Shown: positions 1 to 9,210, counted from the first letter of the stretch. The stretch is DNA of 35,878 bases from Candidatus Kaiserbacteria bacterium (GCA_023264445.1 JAHFMN010000002.1:206720-242597); one strand, 5' to 3'. A program made the numbers and translations. Notes: generated by a model from the letters alone, not told the origin.

Positions 1-72
1 CTTGCTTCGGATCTCTCCTCATACATGACTGGCTCTCAGGTAGTCGTTGATGGCGGAACTCTTCTTTCATAA
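1..72 (+). CDS. C-terminal end of an SDR-family oxidoreductase (partial)
   Basis: Frame 1 runs open from the window edge to TAA and reads LASDLSSYMTG...VVVDGGTLLS. The tail S-x-Y-x-T-G-x-x-x-x-V-D-G-G is the typical C-terminal segment of short-chain dehydrogenases of the FabG type, which use NAD(P)H to reduce or oxidise carbonyl or hydroxyl groups. Only 23 residues are visible, so the substrate cannot be guessed. The gene ends about 60 bp before the ABC exporter pair, which has its own promoter-like sequence. Confidence 0.75.
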   Translation, partial: LASDLSSYMTGSQVVVDGGTLLS

Positions 73-104
73 TCTCATTTCAAAAAAGTCTTGAATGGGT
101 TGTG

Positions 105-132
105 GAAAAGCTGTTGTGCTACAATCCCAACT
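105..132 (+). promoter_or_regulatory. Extended -10 promoter for the ABC exporter pair
   Basis: TGC-TACAAT at 117-125 fits an extended -10 element (TGn plus hexamer). The start codon at 134 is 8 nt beyond the hexamer, so the predicted transcript begins at or within about two bases of the ATG. No convincing -35 box is seen. Confidence 0.45.
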
Positions 133-133
133 C

Positions 134-922
134 ATGAATGGCTCGGCTCTTGTTATCAAGAATCTTGAAAAGACGTATGCAGGCGGCACGCATGCTCTCA
201 GAAACGTTTCGTTGGAAGTTCCTGCCGGGGACTTCTTCGCTCTTCTCGGTCCAAACGGAGCAGGGAAGACGACTCTTATAGGAGTCGTGACGGGACTTGT
301 GAGCAAAACAGGAGGTTCGGTCGAAGTATTCGGCATTGATATAGAGAAAGAGCCTGAGCGCGCTCGCACGATGATCGGGCTCTGCGGGCAGGAGGTCAAC
401 TTCGATCCATGGATGAAGCCGCTCGATATCGTCGTTAATCAGGCGGGCTATTACGGCATACCACGCTCGGCTGCGATTCCGCGCGCAAAGAAGATTCTTG
501 AAGATCTCGGTCTCGCCGATAAGATGGATCAGATCGGTTTTCGACTCTCGGGCGGCATGAAGCGCCGCCTGATGATCGCTCGTGCGCTCATCCATGAGCC
601 GAAGTTCCTTATCCTCGATGAACCGACTGCCGGCGTCGACGTCGAGCTCCGTCGAAGCATGTGGGATTACCTCACTGCACTCACGAAGCGAGGCATTACC
701 ATCCTGCTCACCACCCATTATCTTGAGGAGGCAGAGCGGCTCGCCAAGCACGTGGCCATCATCAACAAAGGCGAGATACTCGTGAACGGTACGATGGAAG
801 AGATACTAAAACTCCATGACGGAAGCGCATCTTCCGGTGGATATGGTGGCGGAAAGCTTGAGGAAATATTCGTGAAGCTCACGACGGATTCGACAAACTC
901 ACCGCAGGACGAAAAAAACTAG
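134..922 (+). CDS. ABC transporter ATP-binding protein (YadG/ABC-2 type exporter)
   Basis: This 262-residue nucleotide-binding subunit would power export through the membrane protein encoded next. Visible motifs are Walker A GPNGAGKT (residues about 41-48), the ABC signature LSGGMKRR (about 138), Walker B FLILDEPTAGVD (about 158-169) and the switch His in TTHYLEEAE. The MKRR signature variant and DEPTAGVD belong to the ABC-2 drug/polysaccharide/lipid exporter group that includes E. coli YadG. I start it at ATG 134 rather than the upstream ATG at 95: the 95 start would add 13 residues unlike the family, and the promoter -10 lies between the two. The stop is one base before the permease ATG, so the two are co-transcribed. 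The substrate is unknown. Confidence 0.9.
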   Translation: MNGSALVIKNLEKTYAGGTHALRNVSLEVPAGDFFALLGPNGAGKTTLIGVVTGLVSKTGGSVEVFGIDIEKEPERARTMIGLCGQEVNFDPWMKPLDIVVNQAGYYGIPRSAAIPRAKKILEDLGLADKMDQIGFRLSGGMKRRLMIARALIHEPKFLILDEPTAGVDVELRRSMWDYLTALTKRGITILLTTHYLEEAERLAKHVAIINKGEILVNGTMEEILKLHDGSASSGGYGGGKLEEIFVKLTTDSTNSPQDEKN

Positions 923-923
923 C

Positions 924-1700
924 ATGCCTATCGAGAAACAATTCATTTCTTTCTACACCATCCTGCGCAAGGGAGTGATTCGCATATTCCGCATCTGGTC
1001 GCAGACACTGCTTCCTTCACTGGTCACCTCCGTGTTGTACTTTGCCGTCTTCGGCAATATCCTCGGTTCACGTATCGGGGAGTTGAATGGCGTCCCCTAC
1101 ATTCTCTTCGTGGTGCCGGGTCTCGTGATGCTTGCGGTCATCACTAATTCGTTCATGGATGTCGCGTCGACATTCTTCATGTCAAAATTCTTCGCGCGAA
1201 ATATTGATGAAATCCTCGTGTCGCCTACGCCGCCCGTCGTCATCATCGCTGGTTTCATCATGAGCGGCGTCGTCCGCGGCATGATGGTCGGCATCCTCGT
1301 ACTCATCGTCTCCCTCTTCTTCGCTCTTCCTTCCATTGCTCACCCGTTCGTTGTGCTTTTCTTCCTCTTCCTCTCAAGTCTCGTCTTTGCGCTCGCCGGG
1401 CTGGTGAACGGCATCTATGCCAAGAATTTCGACGGCATCAGCATCGTGCCGACCTTTGTGCTGACCCCGCTGGTCTACCTCGGCGGCGTCTTCTACTCTA
1501 TCCACTCCCTCCCGCCTCTGTGGCAGACGGTGTCGCTCTTCAACCCCATTTTCTACATCATCAACGGTTTTCGATACGGCTTCCTCGGTACAAGCGATGT
1601 CTCGCTTGCTACCTGCACGCTGGTATTGATTGGCATCACGATCGTCCTTCTCGGTATAAATCAGTACTTCATTAAGAAAGGTCTCGGCCTGAAGCAGTAG
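924..1700 (+). CDS. ABC-2 type transporter permease (YadH-like)
   Basis: This 258-residue polytopic membrane protein has about six hydrophobic segments (roughly residues 25-45, 57-78, 105-130, 138-160, 170-190 and 228-248). The conserved ABC-2 pattern is present: an early NILGSRIG region, then LTPLVYLGGVFYSIHSLPPLWQ and a following FNPIFYIINGFRYGFLG, both hallmarks of the YadH/ABC2_membrane family. It would form the channel of the exporter with the upstream ATPase (1-nt gap). No promoter of its own is seen. The length is normal for the family. Confidence 0.9.
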   Translation: MPIEKQFISFYTILRKGVIRIFRIWSQTLLPSLVTSVLYFAVFGNILGSRIGELNGVPYILFVVPGLVMLAVITNSFMDVASTFFMSKFFARNIDEILVSPTPPVVIIAGFIMSGVVRGMMVGILVLIVSLFFALPSIAHPFVVLFFLFLSSLVFALAGLVNGIYAKNFDGISIVPTFVLTPLVYLGGVFYSIHSLPPLWQTVSLFNPIFYIINGFRYGFLGTSDVSLATCTLVLIGITIVLLGINQYFIKKGLGLKQ

Positions 1701-1704
1701 AGCG

Positions 1705-1733
1705 TTGCATAGAGAGCAGTATTGTTGTATATT
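1705..1733 (+). promoter_or_regulatory. Sigma70-like promoter of typA
   Basis: TTGCAT (1705-1710), a 17-bp spacer and TATATT (1728-1733) match the consensus layout well. The predicted start near 1740 leaves a leader of about 25 nt to the ATG at 1766. Confidence 0.65.
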
Positions 1734-1765
1734 GAATGCACTGCCGCGAGGCATTTTTTAATTAC

Positions 1766-3550
1766 ATGGAAATTCGCAACATCGCCATCATCGCGCACGT
1801 CGACCACGGGAAGACCGCGCTCACTGACGCTATCCTCAAGCAGACCGGCGCTGCGGTGGAGGGTACGACGATGGACAGTAATGCGCTCGAGCGAGAGCGC
1901 GGCATCACTATTTATGCGAAGAACGCCGCAGTGGAGTACAAGGGTACGAAAATAAATATCGTCGACACGCCCGGACACGCCGACTTCGGTAGTGAGGTGG
2001 AGCGCGTACTACGTTCCATCGACTCGGTCTTGCTCGTCGTCGACGCGCAGGAGGGCCCGATGCCGCAGACGCGTTTCGTATTGAAGAAGTCTTTGGAACT
2101 CGGACTGAAGCCCATCGTTGTCCTGAATAAAATCGATAAGCCAGCCGCCGATCCAGCACGCTCTGAAGAACAAGTACTCGAACTCTTCCTTGAACTTGGT
2201 GCTTCAGACGAGCAGTCTAACTTTCCCGTTGTTTACTCCATTGGGCGCGAGGGCATCGCGCTTAAGAATCTCTCTGACGAGCGCAAGGATCTCATGCCGC
2301 TTCTCGATACTATTCTCGAGAAAGTCCCTGCGGCCAATGCGACGGCGGACGCGAGCGCACCCTTGATGCTCCAGCCATTTAATCTCGCGTACGATAACTT
2401 CCTCGGCCGCCTCGCGGTTGGCCGTATCTATGCAGGCACAGTAAAGCCGAACCAAACCGTTTTCATAAAAAAGCCAAACGGCGAAAGCCGCACCGGCCGC
2501 ACGACAAAAATATTCACCTTCAAGGGGCTTGAACGCGTCGAGGCCGCTGAAGCAAGCGCGGGAGACATCGCGCTTATCGCCGGTCTTCCCGACATCTACA
2601 TCGGGGAAACGGTGACGACTGATGAGTCGGCGGCGTCCTTGCCGGCGATTGCGGTAGATGAGCCGACTATCGCTCTCAACTTCCTCGTCAACAATTCGCC
2701 ATTCGCGGGCAAGGAAGGGAAGTATGTCACTAGCCGTCAGATCCGTGAGCGACTTGAGAAAGAGCTCGAGGTCAACGTCGGGCTCAAGGTCGATTTCGAT
2801 AAGACAGACACCTTCCACGTCTCTGGTCGTGGTGAGCTTCATATCGCAGTGCTTCTCGAGAACATGCGCCGCGAAGGCTACGAGCTCCAGGTCTCTCAGC
2901 CACACGTCATCACGCGCGAAGAGGATGGAGTAAAGCTGGAACCATTTGAGGAAGTCATCATCGATACGCCTTCGGAATTCCAGGGCGCCATCATCGAGAA
3001 GCTCGGGCTCCGCGCATTCGTGCTCCAGAATCTTACTCAGCATGGAAACATAGTGCGCCTTACGCTGCTCGGCCCCACGCGCGGCCTCCTGGGCTATAAG
3101 AATATGTTCATCATTGATACGAAGGGTGAGGGAATCCTTTCCTCCCACTTTATCGGCTTCAAGCCGTATGCCGGTGAAATAAAGAAGCGCCAGGTCGGAT
3201 CGATGATCTCCATGGCGACTGGGAAAGCGCTTGGCTACTCGCTCTGGTACCTCCAGGACCGCGGCCAGCTCTATATCAAACCTGCAACGGAAGTGTACGA
3301 GGGCATGGTCATCGGCAATACGTCCAAGGGCGAGGAGATGATGGCGAATCCGACAAAAGGCAAGAATCAATCCAACGTCCGTTCTTCCGGCCTGGACGAA
3401 GCGCTCACGCTCGTGCCGATATTTGATCTCACGATCGAACGCGCGATGGAAATTATGTCTGATGACGAATACCTGGAAATAACGCCGAAATCCGTTCGTC
3501 TGCGCAAGCAATTCCTCACCGAAAACGATCGCGCGAAATCCCGCCGCTAA
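1766..3550 (+). CDS. typA: Ribosome-associated GTPase TypA/BipA
   Basis: This is a 594-residue translational GTPase of the TypA/BipA family, which acts on the ribosome during stress and 50S assembly. G1 is AHVDHGKT (residues about 9-16), the switch I region has RERGITI, G3 is DTPGHADFG, and G4 is NKID. The BipA-specific C-terminal part follows, with [20 protein letters not shown], the TRGLLGYKN segment and [16 protein letters not shown]. Length and domain order match full-length BipA. I start at ATG 1766 ([16 protein letters not shown]), the family start; an in-frame ATG at 1736 would sit upstream of the predicted transcription start. It stands as a single gene with its own promoter. Confidence 0.95.
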   Translation: MEIRNIAIIAHVDHGKTALTDAILKQTGAAVEGTTMDSNALERERGITIYAKNAAVEYKGTKINIVDTPGHADFGSEVERVLRSIDSVLLVVDAQEGPMPQTRFVLKKSLELGLKPIVVLNKIDKPAADPARSEEQVLELFLELGASDEQSNFPVVYSIGREGIALKNLSDERKDLMPLLDTILEKVPAANATADASAPLMLQPFNLAYDNFLGRLAVGRIYAGTVKPNQTVFIKKPNGESRTGRTTKIFTFKGLERVEAAEASAGDIALIAGLPDIYIGETVTTDESAASLPAIAVDEPTIALNFLVNNSPFAGKEGKYVTSRQIRERLEKELEVNVGLKVDFDKTDTFHVSGRGELHIAVLLENMRREGYELQVSQPHVITREEDGVKLEPFEEVIIDTPSEFQGAIIEKLGLRAFVLQNLTQHGNIVRLTLLGPTRGLLGYKNMFIIDTKGEGILSSHFIGFKPYAGEIKKRQVGSMISMATGKALGYSLWYLQDRGQLYIKPATEVYEGMVIGNTSKGEEMMANPTKGKNQSNVRSSGLDEALTLVPIFDLTIERAMEIMSDDEYLEITPKSVRLRKQFLTENDRAKSRR

Positions 3551-3575
3551 GACTAGTTTTCCTCATCGGGAGGGG

Positions 3576-3589
3576 TATAGTGCGGATAT
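3576..3589 (+). promoter_or_regulatory. -10 box directly before cfa start
   Basis: TATAGT at 3576-3581 is 8 nt from the ATG. The -35 region is weak (TAGTTT-like around 3554). A normal 6-8 nt distance to the transcription start would place it at the start codon. Confidence 0.4.
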
Positions 3590-4705
3590 ATGTCATCCGC
3601 ACGGGCTTTTATCGAGAGTCTGCTCAAAAAGGCGGATATAACTATTGGCGGAAGTCGACCGCAGGATATTACGGTGCATAATGAGCGCCTCTATAATCGC
3701 GTCATTCGCTATGGAACACTCGGTCTCGGTGAGGCGTATATGGATGGGTGGTGGGACGCGAACCAGCTTGACGTGTTTATTCATAAGGTGCTCTCGGCAC
3801 ATCTCGATAAGGCGATTGAAATTAATTTAGCATCGGTCCTCACCATACTGAAAGCGTTTCTTTTCAATCTGCAGTCGAGCGCGAGAGCATTCGTGGTCGG
3901 GGAGCGGCACTACGACCTCGGCAATGATTTGTATGAAGCGATGCTCGATACACGCATGGTGTACACCTGTGGGTATTGGAAAGACACGAAAAGTCTGGAC
4001 GAAGCTCAAGAGGCGAAGCTCGATCTCGTGTGTCGGAAAATAGGATTGAAAGAGGGCGACCGTATCTTGGATATCGGCTGCGGATGGGGGAGCTTCGCGA
4101 AGTATGCCGCAGAAAAATACGGTGCATCGGTCGTCGGTATCACCGTGTCAAAAGAGCAGGCGGCGCTTGCACGCGCGAACTGTGCCGGCTTACCGATTGA
4201 AATACGCCTGCAGGACTATCGCGATGCGCGGGATAGGTTTGACCACATTGTCTCGCTCGGCATGTTTGAGCACGTCGGCGTGAAGAATTATCGGACGTAT
4301 TTTGAGGTTGCGAATCGCTGTCTCAAAGATGGCGGTTTCTTTTTACTCCACACCATCGGCTATGTCCGCTCCCAGCTCACGAGCGACCCATGGATAGAGA
4401 AATATATTTTCCCGGGCGGCGTCATTCCCTCTATCGCGCAGATAGGGAAGGCGATAGAAGAGCTTTTTCTAGTGGAGGATTTGCACAACTTCGGTGCCGA
4501 TTATGATAAGACGCTCATGGCATGGTTCCGGAACTTTGATGCCGCATGGCCGAAGCTCAAAGAGAAATATGACGATAGGTTTTATCGGATGTGGAAATAT
4601 TATCTCCTCTCCTGCGCGGGCGCGTTTCGCGCCCGCGATATCCAGCTCTGGCAGATAGTGCTTTCTAAGAACGGCGTCCCGGGCGGGTATACGAGCGTCC
4701 GCTAA
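3590..4705 (+). CDS. cfa: Cyclopropane-fatty-acyl-phospholipid synthase-like methyltransferase
   Basis: This 371-residue SAM-dependent methyltransferase is of the Cfa/CmaA type, which adds a methylene bridge to unsaturated acyl chains of membrane lipids. An N-terminal helical lipid-binding region carries GEAYMDGWWD (residues about 43-52). The catalytic part follows, with ERHYDLGNDLYEAMLDTRMVYTCGYW and then the SAM motif ILDIGCGWGSFAKYAAE. Next come a GITVSKEQ motif and FDHIVSLGMFEHVG. The C-terminal half keeps GGFFLLHTIG and the WIEKYIFPGG motif typical of Cfa. TATAGT at 3576-3581 lies 8 nt before the ATG, which suggests a leaderless mRNA. The gene ends just before a strong hairpin shared with the convergent pyrE gene. 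Confidence 0.9.
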   Translation: MSSARAFIESLLKKADITIGGSRPQDITVHNERLYNRVIRYGTLGLGEAYMDGWWDANQLDVFIHKVLSAHLDKAIEINLASVLTILKAFLFNLQSSARAFVVGERHYDLGNDLYEAMLDTRMVYTCGYWKDTKSLDEAQEAKLDLVCRKIGLKEGDRILDIGCGWGSFAKYAAEKYGASVVGITVSKEQAALARANCAGLPIEIRLQDYRDARDRFDHIVSLGMFEHVGVKNYRTYFEVANRCLKDGGFFLLHTIGYVRSQLTSDPWIEKYIFPGGVIPSIAQIGKAIEELFLVEDLHNFGADYDKTLMAWFRNFDAAWPKLKEKYDDRFYRMWKYYLLSCAGAFRARDIQLWQIVLSKNGVPGGYTSVR

Positions 4706-4740
4706 AAAAGAGCGCCCTCCGCGACTGCGGAGGGCTTGTA
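4706..4740. terminator. Bidirectional intrinsic terminator between cfa and pyrE
   Basis: A perfect 9-bp stem (4714-4722 with 4727-4735, GCCCTCCGC/GCGGAGGGC) has a 4-nt loop. On the minus strand it is followed by CTCTTTTTT, a strong U tract for ending pyrF-pyrE. On the plus strand it is followed by TTGTATT, so it may also end cfa. Confidence 0.8.
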
Positions 4741-4751
4741 TTGCATGTGCT

Positions 4752-5387
4752 TCAGACGGCCTGCTTGCGTGCGAGGAATTCACGCCCATGGCCGACGTCC
4801 GTGTTGATCGGAACGCCGGCCTTACAGAGCGGGCAATCCGCCTCGTCCCATGCGTCGAGCTTCACGTTGACGAGGGCATGGAGGTTTGGGACACGGCCCA
4901 AGTCGGTCGCCGTTACCCCTCCACGATTGCAGAGAACGCCGACCCCGGAGACCCAACCGCCGACTGCGCGGGTCGCGTCCACTACCTTGCGAGCCGAACC
5001 GCCGGTGGTAAGGAGGTCTTCAACGACCAGCACATTATTGCCGTCGATGAACTTGTCATAGCCTCGCTTGATGACAAAGTTCCCATCGTCCGTCTTGTCG
5101 GCATAGACGCCGAGAACTTCCTGCCCGGTCAGCCCGCTTAGGTGATATGCCACCCATTGCGAGAGGATGACGCCTCCGACTGCCGGTGCGATGACCGCAC
5201 GCACGTAGCCTTTCGTGAAGCGTTTGGCGAGCTCGCGGCAGAGCAGGGAGGTTTTCGTCGTATGAGGATAGACCGCATCCTTATTGACGTACGCCGACCC
5301 ATGCATGCCGGAGGTGTACACGATGTGACTGTCAGTGATAACTGCCCCGACACTTCCGAGTATGTCTAATGCGGCTTTCTCGTCCAT
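4752..5387 (-). CDS. pyrE: Orotate phosphoribosyltransferase
   Basis: This 211-residue enzyme joins orotate to PRPP to give orotidine 5'-phosphate in the cytoplasm. The PRPP-binding signature VLVVEDLLTTGGSARK (residues about 118-133) is intact. N-terminal features SGMHGSAYVNKD and the IAPAVGGVILSQWVAY segment fit type I phosphoribosyltransferases. A late CxxC (CPLCKAG) in the C-terminal tail is like that of some archaeal or CPR-type PyrE proteins. The start is supported by an AGGAG Shine-Dalgarno 6-7 nt before ATG. It lies 34 nt downstream of pyrF on the same strand and ends in the strong terminator at 4706-4740. No other pyrimidine biosynthesis gene is visible here. Confidence 0.92.
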   Translation of the reverse strand: MDEKAALDILGSVGAVITDSHIVYTSGMHGSAYVNKDAVYPHTTKTSLLCRELAKRFTKGYVRAVIAPAVGGVILSQWVAYHLSGLTGQEVLGVYADKTDDGNFVIKRGYDKFIDGNNVLVVEDLLTTGGSARKVVDATRAVGGWVSGVGVLCNRGGVTATDLGRVPNLHALVNVKLDAWDEADCPLCKAGVPINTDVGHGREFLARKQAV

Positions 5388-5421
5388 GACTTCTCCTAGA
5401 GGTACTGGTTGATGAGGTTGT

Positions 5422-6126
5422 TCAGGCGATTTCAGCTTCGAATGCGTCGAATGCCGCCACCGGGTCCTTCGCCTTCGTCACCTGACTGCCGGCGACGAGA
5501 AATGTTGCTCCATCATCGCTCGCTTGCTTCGGCGTGCCCGACCGTTTTTGCTGGCCGAGATCCGCACCCACAGAACGAGTGCCGGGCACCACGAACTCCA
5601 GACCCTTGAGCTTCGAGTATTGCGAAAGTCTGTCCACTTCCTGTGCTGAACAGACGATACCGCTCACTCCAGCCTCTTTTGCCATGAGAGCGAAACCAGT
5701 CACGATTTGTTGTGGGGTTTGATCCCTCCCATAAACCTGGCCGATTTCCCTCGGGTCAAGCGAGCTCAATACCGTGATTGCCCAAATTTCAGCAGCGACC
5801 ATTCGGTCGGGATGATGAGCGGCTTCGACAGCCGCTCGCATCATCGGTATTCCGCCGGAGGCATGCACCGTAATGATGCTCGCCCCATGACGCACGATGG
5901 CCGCGGTACGGAGGGCCACTGTGTCCTTCGTGTCGTGGAGTTTCGCGTCGACCCAGACTCGTTTTGCCCCCGATTCTTTCAGGGAACGAATGATGCTTGC
6001 CCCGCAAGCGTCGAAAAGGTCATGAATTTTGACTGCGTGGCAGCGGTCACCGAGCTTTTCCGTGAGGTCAATTGCTTGAATAGCCGATAGACCGTCGAGT
6101 GCTAGGCATATCTTAGATGGTTTCAT
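5422..6126 (-). CDS. pyrF: Orotidine 5'-phosphate decarboxylase
   Basis: This 234-residue type I OMP decarboxylase removes CO2 from OMP to give UMP. The catalytic motif DAKLHDTKDT (residues about 60-69) supplies the Lys/Asp charge network. The early LALDGL and the VHASGG segment fit, and the phosphate-binding end VPGTRSVGADLGQQKR...AGSQVTKAKDP is typical of the bacterial family. GGAGGA lies about 7 nt before the ATG. The gene is first in a pyrF-pyrE pair. A small GCTGG/CCAGC hairpin lies just upstream (about 6150-6163); I cannot say whether it regulates the pair. Confidence 0.9.
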   Translation of the reverse strand: MKPSKICLALDGLSAIQAIDLTEKLGDRCHAVKIHDLFDACGASIIRSLKESGAKRVWVDAKLHDTKDTVALRTAAIVRHGASIITVHASGGIPMMRAAVEAAHHPDRMVAAEIWAITVLSSLDPREIGQVYGRDQTPQQIVTGFALMAKEAGVSGIVCSAQEVDRLSQYSKLKGLEFVVPGTRSVGADLGQQKRSGTPKQASDDGATFLVAGSQVTKAKDPVAAFDAFEAEIA

Positions 6127-6207
6127 ACCAATTCCTCCAATGTGCGACAGCTGGAAATCCAGCCGTTCCAGGAGCCACCCTACGGAACATTGCGCAGAAA
6201 GTCAAAA

Positions 6208-6234
6208 GCAAAAACCGCCAAAGGCGGTTTTTGC
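6208..6234 (-). terminator. Intrinsic terminator after tmRNA
   Basis: A perfect 12-bp inverted repeat (6208-6219 with 6223-6234) has a 3-nt loop. On the minus strand it reads GCAAAAACCGCC-TTT-GGCGGTTTTTGC, starting 5 nt after the encoded CCA of tmRNA. The T run is symmetrical, so it could also stop plus-strand transcription. Confidence 0.8.
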
Positions 6235-6238
6235 GAAT

Positions 6239-6644
6239 TGGTGGAGGTGGCGGAAATTGAATCCGCGTCCGAATCTATCGATGAAAGCGCTTCTACGACG
6301 CATAGTCAGCGTTATCTTTAAGGTAGGATGCGAGGAACGCAGACGAAACCATTCCTACCCGATCCCTTATTTAGATGTGCTAGTCGGGAGCCCAGACATC
6401 GATCCTACAGATAATTCCGCCTATCCTTCCCGCTGTAGAAACCGAGGAAGGGAGACGTCGCGAGGCGAGAGGCCGTTAGGCGACCGCGTACGCGAACGCA
6501 AAGTCCTTCGTACCGAAGTACGGCGACTTTACGCTTGCAAGAGTGTTCTTTGCAAGTATGGTTCTCGCTAGATTTAAGTGGTAGGCGAGAGTGCACTGCG
6601 TCGCACGTCTTTCAAGGAACAGACCGTCAAAGCCGGTCACCCCC
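6239..6644 (-). ncRNA. ssrA: Transfer-messenger RNA (tmRNA)
   Basis: tmRNA rescues stalled ribosomes with SmpB. The 5' end GGGGGTGACCGGCTTTGACGG is complementary over seven pairs (one G-U) to the 3' CACCUCC followed by ACCA. The T arm GGATTCAATTTCC precedes the 3' end, and CCA is encoded. A candidate resume codon GCA at 6553-6551 opens a frame of 25 residues ending TAA at 6478-6476. The tag begins AKNTLAS and ends FAYAVA, with a small hydrophobic end suited to proteolysis. An in-frame second GCA would give a 20-residue tag. Length 406 nt is normal. smpB lies just upstream on the same strand. The sequence between the tag and the T arm is consistent with pseudoknots but was not folded. Confidence 0.93.
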
Positions 6645-6698
6645 CTAAAAAATACTTTACTCTAAAATATGCTTTAGGCGATTGACCCTCTCCCTTCT

Positions 6699-6770
6699 CC
6701 AGCAATCCGAATAAAGAGTGCGCTCCAGGCCGCTAGGCCAAGTCTTACCCTCTTTATTACGAATTGCTGG
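6699..6770. repeat. Long imperfect inverted repeat between smpB and ssrA
   Basis: Arms 6699-6718 (CCAGCAATCCGAATAAAGAG) and 6750-6770 (CTCTTTATTACGAATTGCTGG) pair over about 18 of 20 positions. They enclose about 31 nt that contain a smaller GGCC-type stem. No U tract follows on either strand, so a simple terminator is unlikely. It may be an RNA-processing or stabilising structure in an smpB-ssrA transcript. Confidence 0.6.
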
Positions 6771-6781
6771 TCTCAGGGTGT

Positions 6782-7225
6782 TTAACGATTTTTCAAGACT
6801 CGTCCTGTTTCGCGCGCAGCATCACGCTTCTTCAAGTCTTCGCGACGGTCGGATTTTCCCTTGCCGCGGACGATGGCGATGCGCGCTTTCACAAACCTGC
6901 CGTTAGTATACACCTCAAGAGGGATAATTGTCAACCCTTTCTTCGATTCGGCCGCGACGAGATCTGCTATTTCTTTCTTTGTGAGGAGAAGCCGCCGCAC
7001 CCGCTCGGGGTCATAGTTCTTTGCTGTGTTGGCCATCTGGTATGGGGGAATGGTCATGCCGACGATAAATGCCTCGCCGCCGCGCACTACTACGCGCGCG
7101 CCGTCGAGCGAGCCGAGCTTGTTCCGCAGCGCTTTTACTTCAGTACCGAATAGCTCAAGCCCCGCCGCATAGCTTTCAAGCGGCGCGTATTTCAGAAATG
7201 CCTTCTTATATTCGACGAGGGTCAT
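6782..7225 (-). CDS. smpB: SsrA-binding protein SmpB
   Basis: This 147-residue partner of tmRNA carries it to stalled ribosomes. Family hallmarks are ESYAAGLELFGTEVKALRNKLGSLDGA, then YDPERVRRLLL, and KKGLTIIPLEVYTNGRFVKARIAIVRGKGKSDRR, with the basic C-terminal tail KKRDAARE that folds in the decoding centre. I start at ATG 7225 (MTLVEYKKAF). A longer upstream reading exists but crosses the promoter. TATACT (7237-7232) is 6 nt before the ATG, giving a predicted leaderless mRNA. It is divergent from ftsH with overlapping promoter regions and is followed by ssrA. Confidence 0.93.
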   Translation of the reverse strand: MTLVEYKKAFLKYAPLESYAAGLELFGTEVKALRNKLGSLDGARVVVRGGEAFIVGMTIPPYQMANTAKNYDPERVRRLLLTKKEIADLVAAESKKGLTIIPLEVYTNGRFVKARIAIVRGKGKSDRREDLKKRDAARETGRVLKNR

Positions 7226-7281
7226 ACGGCGAGTATAACGAAAAATAGGAAAATTGTGCGCTTTTCTGTATACTCCCCCAC
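7226..7281. promoter_or_regulatory. Divergent smpB/ftsH promoter region
   Basis: Two facing -10 boxes are visible: TATACT on the minus strand at 7237-7232 (6 nt before smpB ATG) and TATACT on the plus strand at 7269-7274 (7 nt before ftsH ATG). The whole spacer is only 56 bp, so the two promoters overlap in their upstream parts and probably compete. -35 hexamers are poor. Confidence 0.55.
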
Positions 7282-9210
7282 ATGGCGAGTGTATCTCCGA
7301 AAAATCCGAAAAAGAAGAAATCAGTCGCGCCACCGCGCCGCGGCTGGTCTGCGCTTTTTGGCGGCCCCTCGTTCTTCGGCAATCTCACGACTACCGTCCT
7401 CATATTCCTCCTCCTCATGAGCGTGTATTCGCTCATTAGCGGCTTTGTCCAACCGGCAAACGACGTTCCGCTTTCAGTCGTCGCTGCGGACGTGGCAGCA
7501 GGGAAGATACATGCCATAAAAGTGAATGGTGATTCGCTTGATCTTGAGTACGCGGACGGATCAATGAAAGTCTCGCGCAAAGACCCTTCCGCAGGACTTC
7601 CGGAAACACTTGCGACCTATGGCGTCACGCCCGCAGAACTTGCGAAGGTCGCTATCACGATTCAAGGGCAATCAGGATTCCAATTCTGGTTTCTGACGCT
7701 TGCACCAGTACTGCTCCCGCTTATTTTCATCGTATTTCTATTCTGGTTCCTCTCGCGGCAGGTGAAAGGAGCCGGCATGCAGGCCTTCAGTTTCGGGCAG
7801 TCCAAGGCGCGCGTCATTGACCCTGCTGACTCTTCGCAGCGTGTCACCTTCGCAGACATCGCGGGCGCGCGCGAGGCAAAGGAAGAGCTCGAAGAAATTG
7901 TAGATTTCCTCAAGAGCCCGAAAAAATTCTTAGACATTGGCGCACGTATCCCGAAGGGCATCATCCTCATGGGCGCACCGGGTACGGGCAAGACATTGCT
8001 TGCACGCGCTGTAGCAGGGGAGGCGGGCGTACCGTTCTTTTCAATCAGCGGTTCCGAATTCGTGGAGATGTTCGTCGGTGTCGGCGCCTCTCGTGTGCGC
8101 GATCTCTTTCAGCTTGCAAAGAAAGCCGCACCGGCCATCATTTTCGTTGACGAGATAGATGCCGTCGGGCGGGTGCGCGGCACGGGCGTGGGCGGTGGCA
8201 ACGACGAGCGCGAGCAAACGCTTAATCAGATACTCGTGGAGATGGATGGATTTGAACCGACTGAAAAAGTCGTCGTGATGGCGGCGACCAACAGGCCCGA
8301 CGTGCTTGATCCCGCCCTGCTTCGCCCCGGCCGCTTTGACCGGCGCGTGACCATCGACCTGCCGGACCGCCGCGACCGCGAAGAGATTCTCACCATCCAC
8401 GCGCGGAAGAAGCCGCTCGGGCCGGACGTGGCGCTCGCAGTGATTGCCGAGCGCACCCCAGGCTTCTCGGGCGCCGAACTCTACTCGCTCATGAATGAAG
8501 GCGCGATTCTCGCTGCGCGCGAGAATCGGAAGGAAGTCACTCAATACGATTTGATACGCTCAATTGAAAAGGTAATGCTCGGCCCCGAGCGGAAGTCGCA
8601 CCTGCTCTCAAAGAAAGAAAAAGAACTGACGAGCTACCACGAAGCCGGTCATGCGCTCGTCTCCTCGATACTCGAACATGCCGATCCGGTGCACAAGATT
8701 TCCATCATCAGCCGCGGCCGCGCGGCCGGCTACACGCTCAAGCTCCCATTCGAGGACCGCAAGATGCAATCAAAGAAACAATTTCTCGATGACATTGCCG
8801 CAACCTTGGGCGGGTACGTGGCCGAAGAGATGCTCTTCGACGATGTGACGACGGGACCCTCGAACGACCTGATGGTAGTTACCGCGCTCGCGCGCGAGAT
8901 GGTCACGCGCTACGGTATGAGCGAGAAGCTCGGTCCCATTGCCTTTGGTGATCGCCAGCTCGGCAATGAGCCCTATTCCGAAGAAGTCGCCGCACAAATC
9001 GATGCAGAAGTCTCTCGCATCATTGAAGAGGCAAAGGCGCGGGCGACAAAGGTTATCAGTGAACATCGTGTCGTCCTCGACGCTATCGCGAAGGAACTCA
9101 TTGAGAAAGAGACCATTGAGCGGAACGAGTTTGAAAAGATTCTCATCGCCAACGGCATCACGCCGAAGAAAAAAGAGGAAGAGGGTATAGATATTTTGCC
9201 TGAAAAATAA
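7282..9210 (+). CDS. ftsH: ATP-dependent zinc metalloprotease FtsH
   Basis: This 642-residue membrane AAA+ protease degrades membrane and some soluble proteins. A basic N terminus is followed by TM1 (about residues 34-52), an outer domain, and TM2 (about 132-155). The AAA module has Walker A GAPGTGKT (about 231-238), Walker [12 protein letters not shown] (about 286), and the second region of homology [20 protein letters not shown]. The metalloprotease site HEAGH (about 452-456) is intact, and the third ligand region is [13 protein letters not shown]. Length and order are normal. It is divergent from smpB and ends at a clear terminator. The very short predicted leader matches other genes here. 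Confidence 0.97.
   Translation: MASVSPKNPKKKKSVAPPRRGWSALFGGPSFFGNLTTTVLIFLLLMSVYSLISGFVQPANDVPLSVVAADVAAGKIHAIKVNGDSLDLEYADGSMKVSRKDPSAGLPETLATYGVTPAELAKVAITIQGQSGFQFWFLTLAPVLLPLIFIVFLFWFLSRQVKGAGMQAFSFGQSKARVIDPADSSQRVTFADIAGAREAKEELEEIVDFLKSPKKFLDIGARIPKGIILMGAPGTGKTLLARAVAGEAGVPFFSISGSEFVEMFVGVGASRVRDLFQLAKKAAPAIIFVDEIDAVGRVRGTGVGGGNDEREQTLNQILVEMDGFEPTEKVVVMAATNRPDVLDPALLRPGRFDRRVTIDLPDRRDREEILTIHARKKPLGPDVALAVIAERTPGFSGAELYSLMNEGAILAARENRKEVTQYDLIRSIEKVMLGPERKSHLLSKKEKELTSYHEAGHALVSSILEHADPVHKISIISRGRAAGYTLKLPFEDRKMQSKKQFLDDIAATLGGYVAEEMLFDDVTTGPSNDLMVVTALAREMVTRYGMSEKLGPIAFGDRQLGNEPYSEEVAAQIDAEVSRIIEEAKARATKVISEHRVVLDAIAKELIEKETIERNEFEKILIANGITPKKKEEEGIDILPEK

Noticed and set aside
119-751. 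210-residue minus-strand ORF opposite the ABC ATPase
   Set aside because: It is a mirror frame of a gene with all ABC motifs and shows no family features.
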